Made by a program: the position numbers and the translations under genes. This document shows, one piece after another, positions 1-4,962 of a DNA stretch of 5,220 nucleotides. The stretch is from positions 1-5,220 of the forward strand of contig WGBJ01000218.1 of assembly GCA_015494385.1 (NCBI GenBank), given 5' to 3'. Origin of the DNA: Marinosulfonomonas sp. GTDB taxonomy: Bacteria > Pseudomonadota > Alphaproteobacteria > Rhodobacterales > Rhodobacteraceae. The notes beneath the pieces are model-generated. The model was not told where the DNA came from and made no database searches. It was given only the letters and a program-made list of their open reading frames with translations. Every line of letters begins with the position of its first letter. Position 1 is the first letter of the stretch.

Positions 1-58
1 CAATGGGCAAGCGGGTTGTCATAGGGGTGTTATCGGGGATGGGGCGTAAAAACGCCAT
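1..58 (-). CDS. possible 5' end of a gene leaving the window on the left (unidentified)
   Basis: On the minus strand an ATG at 58-56 opens a frame that stays open to the window edge (19 codons, beginning MAFLRPIPDN). A second in-frame ATG lies at 22-20 (MTTRLPI). Neither has a recognisable Shine-Dalgarno. The frame uses one TTA codon, which is rare in the neighbouring genes. It would start 27 bases after the stop of the 46-residue peptide gene on the same strand, so the two could be co-transcribed. Too little is visible to assign a function. Nineteen open codons are weak evidence by themselves, so this may be non-coding. Confidence 0.3.
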   Translation of the reverse strand, partial: MAFLRPIPDNTPMTTRLPI

Positions 59-85
59 ATGAAAACCGGTGGATGCCCCGCCGGA

Positions 86-226
86 TTACACGCTGATCGT
101 GATATGCTGCCCCTGCGCCGCACCTTCAACCGAACGATCCGCCTGTGGCAAGACTTCCGGCAGCGCCAGCGCAATGGCCAGCAAAACCATCAGCCCGATC
201 ATTTTCAGCATATTCAAACGTGCCAT
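86..226 (-). CDS. 46-residue single-helix membrane or secreted peptide, unknown function
   Basis: This is a short frame that a 60-residue cutoff would miss. The ATG is at 226-224 and the TAA at 88-86. The start is well supported: the minus strand carries GAAGGA at 240-235, eight bases before the ATG. The protein begins MARLNMLKM, continues with a hydrophobic stretch at about residues 9-23 (rich in L, M, A, I, V), and ends in a polar 23-residue tail (QADRSVEGAAQGQ...ITISV). This fits either an uncleaved N-terminal membrane anchor with the tail outside the cytoplasm, or a signal peptide followed by a very short mature peptide. No clear Ala-X-Ala cleavage site and no cysteine are seen. It lies divergent to meaB, with a 117-base intergenic region between the starts. 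I do not recognise the family. That it is a gene is an inference from the Shine-Dalgarno, the start and the coherent membrane-anchor composition. Confidence 0.65.
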   Translation of the reverse strand: MARLNMLKMIGLMVLLAIALALPEVLPQADRSVEGAAQGQHITISV

Positions 227-343
227 ATCGATGTTCCTTCTTTTCTAATCATGTGCCTTGGGCTTATGATGCGGCCAACACGGCGGGCTAACCAATATCG
301 ACCCGCTGTTATCGGATAACGGGCAGGAAAAGGGCAGCCGCCT
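227..343. promoter_or_regulatory. divergent intergenic region between the small peptide gene and meaB
   Basis: These 117 bases must hold the start signals for both divergent genes. On the plus strand TATGAT at 265-270 matches the -10 consensus at five of six positions, but the best -35 at proper spacing (TTTTCT, 241-246, 18-bp spacer) is poor. If used, it would give meaB a leader of about 65 bases that includes the palindrome at 308-320. For meaB, AGGA at 325-328 and AAGGG at 330-334 give a purine-rich ribosome binding site, the latter nine bases before the ATG. No convincing sigma-70 promoter was found on the minus strand. The ribosome binding sites are firmer than the promoter. Confidence 0.4.
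308..320. promoter_or_regulatory. 13-bp perfect palindrome upstream of meaB (possible operator)
   Basis: GTTATC at 308-313 and GATAAC at 315-320 are perfect inverted repeats around one central base. They lie 23 bases before the meaB ATG and just before its ribosome binding site. The symmetry suits a dimeric transcription factor, or a hairpin whose one-base loop would force opening of the inner pairs. It is too short to name a regulator. Confidence 0.35.
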
Positions 344-1312
344 ATGGATATTTCAGACCTTGCAAGCCGCGTGATCAAAGGTGAGCGCCGCGCCCTGGCC
401 CGTGCGATCACCCTGATCGAAAGCGCGCGCAGTGATCACCGTGAACAGGCCACCGCCCTGCTGGAGGCCGTCAAGGGCGCGGGACGTCAGGCATTGCGCA
501 TCGGGCTGTCCGGCACGCCGGGTGTGGGCAAATCCACTTTTATCGAAGCCTTTGGCGTGATGCTGACAGGGCAGGGCAAACGGGTGGCGGTGCTGGCGGT
601 GGACCCGTCGTCAACCCGTTCCGGTGGCTCCATTCTGGGCGATAAAACCCGCATGGAGCGCCTGTCGCGTGACCCGAACGCCTTTATCCGCCCATCCCCC
701 AGCCAGACCGCGCTGGGCGGCGTGGCGCGGCGCACCCGCGAGGCGGTGATGCTGTGCGAGGCTGCGGGCTTTGACATTGTGCTGATCGAAACCGTTGGCG
801 TCGGGCAGTCGGAAACCATGGTGGCCGATATGTCGGATCTGTTCATTCTGCTGCTGGCCCCTGCGGGCGGCGATGAATTGCAGGGCGTGAAACGCGGTAT
901 CATGGAAATTGCCGATATGATCCTGATCAACAAGGCCGACGGCGATCTGCTGCCCGCCGCCACCCGAACCTGTGCCGATTATGCCGGTGCCCTGCGTCTG
1001 CTGCGCAAACGGGCGCAAGACCCTGACGGCTTTCCCAAGGCGATGCTGGTGTCTGCCCTGTCGGGCGACGGGCTGGAAACCGCATGGAAGGAAATGCAGA
1101 CCCTGACACAGTGGCGCAAGGAAAACGGCCACTGGGACGCCCTGCGCGCCCGTCAGGCCCGCCACTGGTTTGAAGAAGAGGTACGGCTGGGGTTGTTGGC
1201 GCAACTGGACAACGGGGCCGTGCGCGAGCGGCTGGAGCAGTTGGGGCAGGCCGTGGCCAAGGGTGAAATCACCGCCACCAACGCCGCGCGGGAATTGTTG
1301 CAGGGGTTGTAA
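344..1312 (+). CDS. meaB: methylmalonyl-CoA mutase-associated GTPase MeaB (ArgK/YgfD family)
   Basis: This is a G3E-class P-loop GTPase of 322 residues, the usual length for MeaB. Family knowledge: MeaB binds adenosylcobalamin-dependent methylmalonyl-CoA mutase in the cytoplasm, gates cofactor loading and protects the mutase from inactivation. It therefore serves propionyl-CoA/methylmalonyl-CoA (and in many alphaproteobacteria ethylmalonyl-CoA pathway) metabolism. Visible motifs are an N-terminal helical region (1-50), Walker A GTPGVGKS at 57-64, VDPSSTRSGGSILGDKTRM at 86-104 (the switch region typical of this family), ETVGVGQSE at 149-157, the guanine-specificity motif NKAD at 196-199, and a G5-like SAL at 237-239. 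The C-terminal part, about 250-322, is helical and corresponds to the dimerisation arm. The ATG at 344 follows AAGGG by nine bases and gives the normal family N-terminus. No mutase subunit or other B12 gene is present here. The older name ArgK (arginine/ornithine transport kinase) is a misassignment in the literature. All key GTPase residues are intact. Confidence 0.95.
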   Translation: MDISDLASRVIKGERRALARAITLIESARSDHREQATALLEAVKGAGRQALRIGLSGTPGVGKSTFIEAFGVMLTGQGKRVAVLAVDPSSTRSGGSILGDKTRMERLSRDPNAFIRPSPSQTALGGVARRTREAVMLCEAAGFDIVLIETVGVGQSETMVADMSDLFILLLAPAGGDELQGVKRGIMEIADMILINKADGDLLPAATRTCADYAGALRLLRKRAQDPDGFPKAMLVSALSGDGLETAWKEMQTLTQWRKENGHWDALRARQARHWFEEEVRLGLLAQLDNGAVRERLEQLGQAVAKGEITATNAARELLQGL

Positions 1313-1314
1313 AG

Positions 1315-1333
1315 GCTAGGACCTGTTCCTAGC
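1315..1333. terminator. hairpin between convergent meaB and the TerB-like gene, possible bidirectional terminator
   Basis: GCTAGGA (1315-1321), loop CCTGT, TCCTAGC (1327-1333) form a perfect 7-bp stem. It starts two bases after the meaB stop and covers the TAG stop of the convergent gene (1331-1329). Symmetry and position suggest a shared terminator. No clear T-run follows on the plus side, and only CTTTA follows on the minus side, so intrinsic termination would be weak. It could instead protect 3' ends. Confidence 0.4.
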
Positions 1334-2174
1334 GCATGTCGCGCACATCTTTGACGATCCGTCGAACCGTATCGGCATCCACGTCCAGTGCCTGCGCGGT
1401 TTTGATAAAGAACTCGTGCTCGGAATCCACGATCTGCCCGTCCGCAGCGATCACGGCAAACACGGCCTTTAGTACCAGTTCCTTTTCCACGGGTCCCAGC
1501 CCCGCCCCAAAGGCCTTGAATTCGCTGTCCGTTGGTTTTGCCGAGGCCTTCGAGATGATCAGGCGAATGCGTTCCTCTTCCAATTCTTCACCGGTCATCT
1601 GTTTTGTGATCTCGGCAATTTTTGCCACTTCGCTGTCATCCAGTTCGCCATCCGAAATGGCGGCATGGCACATCGCGTCAACAATCTGTGTTGCCACGGC
1701 CGGCATCTGCCCCATTTGGGATTTGCGGGCGGATTTGCGTCGCGCGCCGCCTATGATTTTTGTCAGCAGGAAAAGAATCACAAGGCCAACCAAAGCCAAC
1801 CCGCCGAATCCGCTGGTGATCTGGTTCAGGGTCATTTTGGGTTTTGCGGGCAAATCTGCAGGGATCAACCCGCGGCTTTGGGCATCTTTGAATTCGGCGT
1901 CCGAGATTTTGTAATAGGTATCGTCATCGCAGCCGTTGGCAGACAGAACGTATCCATGTGACTCCATCCAGAACCCGACATAGAACACATGATATTTGCT
2001 GGAATAATGGCACAGTGACATCGGTTTGCCATCCGGGCCTTCGATCCCTGTATCCGCAACCGGATCAAGTGAATCCTGTGTGCCATAAGAAATCGGTATC
2101 CCCCGCGCCTGCGCAGATGCAGGGAACCAGAACTGAAGGATGGTGGCGAAAAGGACTATTGCAATAATTCGCAT
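1329..2174 (-). CDS. membrane-anchored TerB-like protein with signal peptide and periplasmic domain
   Basis: This is a 281-residue protein starting at the ATG at 2174. AGAGAG (2186-2181) lies six bases before that ATG, and the start gives a clean signal peptide. An in-frame TTG at 2207 would add 11 residues ahead of the signal peptide and is less likely. Order of parts: signal peptide 1-23 with hydrophobic core IIAIVLFATIL and an AQA cleavage motif; a soluble, presumably periplasmic region of about 24-118, with cysteines at 55 and 82 that could form a disulfide and aromatic-rich segments (YHVFYVGFWM); a transmembrane helix at about 121-141 followed by the basic ARRKSARK (144-151), which places the C-terminus in the cytoplasm by the positive-inside rule; and a helical domain at about 158-281 with the acidic repeats ISDGELDDSE (173-182) and AADGQIVDSE (243-252). 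Those repeats are typical of TerB/TerB-like domains, which in the tellurite-resistance family sit with membrane and metal-linked stress modules. Tellurite function itself cannot be inferred, since no other ter gene is present. The periplasmic region is not a family I recognise. Confidence 0.85.
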   Translation of the reverse strand: MRIIAIVLFATILQFWFPASAQARGIPISYGTQDSLDPVADTGIEGPDGKPMSLCHYSSKYHVFYVGFWMESHGYVLSANGCDDDTYYKISDAEFKDAQSRGLIPADLPAKPKMTLNQITSGFGGLALVGLVILFLLTKIIGGARRKSARKSQMGQMPAVATQIVDAMCHAAISDGELDDSEVAKIAEITKQMTGEELEEERIRLIISKASAKPTDSEFKAFGAGLGPVEKELVLKAVFAVIAADGQIVDSEHEFFIKTAQALDVDADTVRRIVKDVRDMR

Positions 2175-2207
2175 TGGAAACTCTCTGATAAAAAAGGTAT
2201 TTGTCAA

Positions 2208-2236
2208 ACCCTAAGTTGCATGCGTGCGCTGGTCAA
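2208..2236 (-). promoter_or_regulatory. candidate sigma-70 promoter of the TerB-like gene
   Basis: Read on the minus strand, TTGACC (2236-2231) is followed after exactly 17 bases by TAGGGT (2213-2208). The -35 matches consensus at five of six positions. The -10 matches only at T1, A2 and T6. A transcript would start near 2201, giving a short leader of roughly 25-30 bases with AGAGAG before the ATG at 2174. The perfect TTGACA further down (2207-2202) is too close to the gene to serve as its -35. Confidence 0.35.
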
Positions 2237-2329
2237 CTGTGGGTATATACTGCGAACAATATTCCACCCCCTTCCCAAAGCAGCTCAAATCGGGTAGCGT
2301 CAGCGGACAACCATGACAAGGATATGCCG

Positions 2330-2392
2330 ATGATCTATTTCAGGACCCTACCGCGAGCGTAAACCGCCGGTCCTGTTGGGCTGGCATCAGCC
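2330..2392 (+). promoter_or_regulatory. structured leader of the ABC exporter: tiny ORF overlapping an inverted repeat, then a hairpin
   Basis: An ATG at 2330 preceded by AAGGA (2318-2322, spacing seven) opens a 10-residue frame MIYFRTLPRA ending in TAA at 2360-2362. Its middle overlaps the left arm of a perfect 7-bp inverted repeat, CAGGACC (2341-2347) and GGTCCTG (2369-2375). A second hairpin follows, GGCTG (2379-2383), loop GCAT, CAGCC (2388-2392). A ribosome on the tiny frame would keep the first repeat from pairing, the geometry of translation-coupled leaders. No T-run follows, so this is not a classical attenuator. The function is inference only. Confidence 0.25.
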
Positions 2393-2438
2393 GCCCGATC
2401 ATCCAAGCCTGTTTCCCTATATTCCAAGAGCCTTTGTC

Positions 2439-4271
2439 ATGTTCCGTTTCTTTGAAAACCTTGTCGACCCTTTTGCGCCGTTTGATGAACAAACGCCGCC
2501 TAAATCCCTGTGGGCTTATTTGAAAAGCCACTACGGTCCGTTCAGAAAGCTGATGATCTGGATGGCGCTGACCGGTGTGCTGGTGGCGATGGTCGAAACC
2601 GGCCTGATTTTCTATACCGGACGGGTGATCGATCTGATGAACGCCAGCGAGGCGCCGGTTTTCTGGGCGCAGCACGGGTTTGAGCTGCTGTTTGCCGCCC
2701 TGTTTATCCTGTTTTTGCGCCCGCTATCCATTGCCCTGAACCGGTTGTTTCTGGAACAGGCTTTTGCCGGAAACATGCAGGCACAGGTGATGTGGCGTTC
2801 GCACAAGCATCTGTTGGGGCAGTCGCTGGGTTTTTTCCAAAGCGACTTTGCCGGGCGGTTGGCCAACCGTGTGATGCAATTGCGCGTCGCGGTCGAAGAC
2901 CTGACCTATATGTTTTTCGAGGGCATCTGGTATGCGCTGACCTATGTGGCGGCGGCATTGCTGATCCTATTCCAGATGGATGTCCGGCTGGCGCTGCCGC
3001 TGGCGATCTGGGTGGTGGCCTATGGGCTTTATGTGCGCTCGGTGGCGCGCAAGGTGGCTTTGGCCAGCGAAAAACTGTCGGATATGCGGTCGCTGGTGAC
3101 GGGGCGGATTGTCGACAGCTATTCCAATATCGAAAGCGTGAAACTGTTCGCCCACGGTGGGAACGAGGAAACCTATGCGCTGTCGGCGATCAAACGCTTC
3201 CGAATCCGGTTTTTGCAATTCGTGCGTTTGATGACGAAAATGTCGTTCGGGCTGAATATGCTGAACGGTGCGCTGATTGTCGGGGTTCTGGGCATGGCCG
3301 TCTGGCTGTGGACACAGGGCGAGGTTTCGGTCGGGCAGGTCGCGGCGGCTTCGGCCTTGACGGTGCGGCTGAACGGGATGAGCGGCTGGATCATGTGGTT
3401 GACCATCCGCATGTTCGAACAGATGGGGGTAATCCGTGAAGGGTTGCAATCTGTGGCCGTGCCGCATGACGTGGTGGATGCACCGGCGGCCCCCGCGCTG
3501 AAGGTAAGTGATGGCAAGATCGAGTTTCGCGATGTCTCGCACCATTACGGCCGTGACAGTGGCGGGCTGGATCATGTGTCACTGGAAATTCCCTCGGGAC
3601 AAAAGGTAGGGTTGATCGGGCGCTCGGGCGCGGGGAAATCCAGCCTTGTGAACCTGTTGCTGCGCTTTCGCGATGCCGAACAGGGGGAAATCCTGATCGA
3701 CGGGCAGAACGTGGCCCATGTGACGCAGGACAGCCTGCGCGGGGCCATTGGTATGGTGACGCAGGATTCATCCCTGTTGCACCGCTCGGTGCGCGACAAC
3801 ATCCTGTATGGCCGCCCCGATGCGAGCGAGGATCAGATGATCGCCGCCGCCAAACGGGCCGAGGCGCATGAATTCATCCTTGATCTGTCCGACCCGCAGG
3901 GGCGCACCGGTTATGACGCGCAGGTTGGGGAACGCGGCGTGAAACTGTCAGGCGGTCAGCGCCAACGCATCGCCATCGCCCGGGTGATCCTGAAAAACGC
4001 GCCTATTCTGGTGCTGGACGAGGCCACATCGGCGCTGGACAGCGAAGTCGAGGCGGCGATCCAGCAAACCCTTTACGGTGTGATGGAGGGCAAAACCGTG
4101 ATCGCCATCGCGCACCGTTTATCGACCATCGCGCAGATGGACAGGATCATCGTGCTGGATCAGGGCCGCGTGGTCGAGGATGGCCCGCACGAGGCACTAT
4201 TGGCGAAAAACGGCATCTATGCCGGCCTGTGGCATCGCCAATCGGGTGGATTTCTGGGGTTGGACACATAA
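2439..4271 (+). CDS. ABC exporter half-transporter, fused permease and ATPase (MsbA/multidrug type)
   Basis: This 610-residue inner-membrane protein has the type IV ABC exporter layout and is expected to work as a homodimer, or paired with another half-transporter, exporting a lipid or other hydrophobic compound. The substrate cannot be read from the sequence. The N-terminal cytoplasmic stretch (1-37, with LVDPFAPFDE) is followed by six membrane segments at about 37-60, 80-100, 160-180, 183-203, 268-292 and 297-325. The ATPase domain from about 358 has Walker A GRSGAGKSS (394-402), Q-loop Q442, signature LSGGQ (503-507), Walker B ILVLDE (523-528), D-loop SALD (531-534) and switch histidine H559. 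All catalytic residues are present, so it should be active. I chose the ATG at 2439 because AAGAG lies eight bases upstream and the product begins MFRFFENLVDPF, as I recall for rhizobial and rhodobacteral relatives. A TTG at 2376 would add 21 residues without membrane or domain content. No partner or accessory gene lies beside it, so it is probably monocistronic. Confidence 0.93.
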   Translation: MFRFFENLVDPFAPFDEQTPPKSLWAYLKSHYGPFRKLMIWMALTGVLVAMVETGLIFYTGRVIDLMNASEAPVFWAQHGFELLFAALFILFLRPLSIALNRLFLEQAFAGNMQAQVMWRSHKHLLGQSLGFFQSDFAGRLANRVMQLRVAVEDLTYMFFEGIWYALTYVAAALLILFQMDVRLALPLAIWVVAYGLYVRSVARKVALASEKLSDMRSLVTGRIVDSYSNIESVKLFAHGGNEETYALSAIKRFRIRFLQFVRLMTKMSFGLNMLNGALIVGVLGMAVWLWTQGEVSVGQVAAASALTVRLNGMSGWIMWLTIRMFEQMGVIREGLQSVAVPHDVVDAPAAPALKVSDGKIEFRDVSHHYGRDSGGLDHVSLEIPSGQKVGLIGRSGAGKSSLVNLLLRFRDAEQGEILIDGQNVAHVTQDSLRGAIGMVTQDSSLLHRSVRDNILYGRPDASEDQMIAAAKRAEAHEFILDLSDPQGRTGYDAQVGERGVKLSGGQRQRIAIARVILKNAPILVLDEATSALDSEVEAAIQQTLYGVMEGKTVIAIAHRLSTIAQMDRIIVLDQGRVVEDGPHEALLAKNGIYAGLWHRQSGGFLGLDT

Positions 4272-4297
4272 TTCCCCGATCCGCGCGCGTGAATCAC

Positions 4298-4326
4298 TTG
4301 ACGCCCCCCCGGATTGCGCCTAAACC
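4298..4326 (+). promoter_or_regulatory. candidate promoter of rpmB
   Basis: TTGACG (4298-4303) matches the -35 consensus at five of six positions. After 17 bases, which include a run of seven C, comes TAAACC (4321-4326), a weak -10. TTGACG-type -35 boxes with poor -10 boxes are common in this bacterial group. Transcription would start near 4333 and give rpmB a leader of about 110 bases. An alternative -10, TATGAT at 4352-4357, has no -35 at suitable spacing and lies inside the leader hairpin. Confidence 0.45.
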
Positions 4327-4341
4327 GCGCAAACGGAATTC

Positions 4342-4376
4342 AGGGCACTGCTATGATTCACTCATGACGGTGCCCT
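4342..4376 (+). promoter_or_regulatory. long imperfect hairpin in the rpmB leader
   Basis: Arms AGGGCACTGCTATGA (4342-4356) and TCATGACGGTGCCCT (4362-4376) pair over 15 positions around the loop TTCAC. Twelve are Watson-Crick pairs, two are G-U, and there is one C-A mismatch. The outer seven pairs are perfect. It lies 66 bases before the rpmB ATG and 70 bases after the ABC exporter stop. The sequence after it is ATTGTATTATCG, not a T-run, so it is a poor intrinsic terminator for the exporter. It may be a binding site for a ribosomal protein or an RNA-level control element of rpmB. The near-palindrome would also fit a DNA operator. The inner arms contain an ATG...TCATGACG overlap of two tiny frames (see findings). 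Confidence 0.4.
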
Positions 4377-4442
4377 ATTGTATTATCGAGCCGCCCACCG
4401 CAAATGATTGTTCGGGCTGGCGCTGAGACAAGGAAGAAAACA

Positions 4443-4730
4443 ATGGCACGTCGTTGCGAACTGACCGGAAAAGGCCCAATGTCTGGCAACAATGTCAGCC
4501 ACGCGAAAAACAGAACCCGTCGCCGGTTTCTGCCCAACCTGAACGACGTGACACTGATGTCCGACGTTCTGGGTCGCTCTTTCAAACTGCGGATTTCGGC
4601 CGCTGCCCTGCGCACAGTTGACCACCGCGGTGGTCTGGACGCCTTCATGGCCAAAGCCAAAGACGCCGAGCTGTCGGACAAGGCGCTGAAGATCAAGAAA
4701 GACATCGCCGAAGCACAGGCAACCGCCTAA
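4443..4730 (+). CDS. rpmB: 50S ribosomal protein L28
   Basis: This 95-residue basic protein of the large ribosomal subunit shows the L28 hallmarks: [19 protein letters not shown] near the N-terminus (3-21), the basic [12 protein letters not shown] (22-33), [20 protein letters not shown] (49-68), and an Ala/Lys-rich tail typical of alphaproteobacteria. There is only one cysteine (C5), so this is the zinc-free form without paired CxxC motifs. The ATG at 4443 is fixed by AAGGAAG (4430-4436), eight bases upstream, and by the conserved MARRC start. An in-frame ATG at 4404 would add 13 non-conserved residues and is rejected. It has its own promoter candidate and a strong terminator, so it is probably transcribed alone. 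In many bacteria rpmB is followed by rpmG (L33); here it is not. Confidence 0.97.
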   Translation: MARRCELTGKGPMSGNNVSHAKNRTRRRFLPNLNDVTLMSDVLGRSFKLRISAAALRTVDHRGGLDAFMAKAKDAELSDKALKIKKDIAEAQATA

Positions 4731-4754
4731 ACCGCTTTCGGTTTTGATAAATTG

Positions 4755-4790
4755 AAAAGGCCCTGCCGTTTGGCGGGGCTTTTTGTTTTT
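4755..4790 (+). terminator. rho-independent terminator of rpmB
   Basis: GCCCTGCC (4760-4767), loop GTTT, GGCGGGGC (4772-4779) form an 8-bp GC-rich stem with one G-U pair. It is flanked by GAAAAG before and followed by TTTTTGTTTTT (4780-4790). It begins about 25 bases after the rpmB stop. The A-tract and T-tract extend the pairing, so some termination from the opposite side is also possible. Confidence 0.92.
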
Positions 4791-4962
4791 GGGGGTTGTT
4801 GCTTCGCTCATTCCATGTGTGAAATCGGGAACGAGGACTGTGCCCTCCCGTGGGGAGTGAAGAAGGACCGTGGCCCCAGTGGGGCCGCGTAAGCCTGATG
4901 AACGGGCGCTGTCCGGCTTCGCCGTCCAAGGTGACGTTCTGTTTGTCACAGCCAGTGTTATC
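4791..4962. other. intergenic stretch between convergent rpmB and the FAD oxidoreductase, with several hairpins
   Basis: No credible gene is seen on either strand. The stretch holds several small inverted repeats: CTCCC-GTG-GGGAG (4845-4857), the strong hairpin at 4869-4889 (listed separately), CGGC-TTC-GCCG around 4916-4926, and GTGAC (4931-4935) with GTCAC (4945-4949). Such clustering may reflect transcript 3' ends, a degenerate repetitive element, or chance in GC-rich DNA. Confidence 0.4.
4869..4889 (-). terminator. GC-rich hairpin, possible terminator of the FAD oxidoreductase gene
   Basis: CGTGGCCCC (4869-4877), loop AGT, GGGGCCGCG (4881-4889) form a 9-bp stem with one G-T pair. Read on the minus strand it lies about 74 bases after the oxidoreductase stop and is followed by GTCCTTCTTC, pyrimidine-rich but not a T-run. 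It is a plausible but unproven terminator for the leftward gene. Confidence 0.35.

Larger units (their letters stand above)
2175..2438. promoter_or_regulatory. divergent intergenic region upstream of the TerB-like gene and the ABC exporter
   Basis: These 264 bases hold start signals for both divergent genes. The minus-strand candidate is described separately (2208-2236). On the plus strand, AT-rich boxes TATACT (2246-2251) and TATATT (2419-2424) are seen, but neither has a -35 at acceptable spacing, so no plus promoter is called. The AAGAG at 2426-2430 is the weak ribosome binding site for the exporter ATG at 2439 (spacing eight). The leader also holds a tiny ORF and two hairpins at 2330-2392, described separately. 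No repeat or mobile element remnant was found. Confidence 0.5.

Noticed and set aside
29..36. GTTATCGG, also present at 308-315, as a second copy of the meaB palindrome half-site
   Set aside because: Only eight bases match, the other half-site is absent, and it lies far away in a possible coding region; chance is likely.
59..319. Plus-strand open frame of 86 codons at the left end
   Set aside because: It runs antisense to the better-supported 46-residue gene, has no ribosome binding site and a composition (Arg, His, Gln rich) typical of a shadow frame.
487..1204. Long minus-strand open frames inside meaB
   Set aside because: They are antisense shadows of a well-recognised conserved gene in GC-rich DNA, with no family resemblance.
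2175..2207. TTG start at 2207 for the TerB-like protein
   Set aside because: It would put 11 residues before an otherwise canonical signal peptide, while the ATG at 2174 has AGAGAG at proper distance.
2244..2251. TATATACT as a -10 box for the ABC exporter
   Set aside because: No -35 element at 15-19 bp upstream; TTGCAT at 2216-2221 is too far away. The GTATATAC palindrome there is short and AT-rich.
2376..2438. 21-residue N-terminal extension of the ABC exporter from a TTG start
   Set aside because: The ATG at 2439 has a spaced AAGAG and gives the family-like N-terminus; the extension covers a leader hairpin and has no domain content.
4383..4949. 188-codon minus-strand frame across rpmB and its terminator
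   Set aside because: It is antisense to rpmB and reads through a rho-independent terminator; composition is not protein-like.
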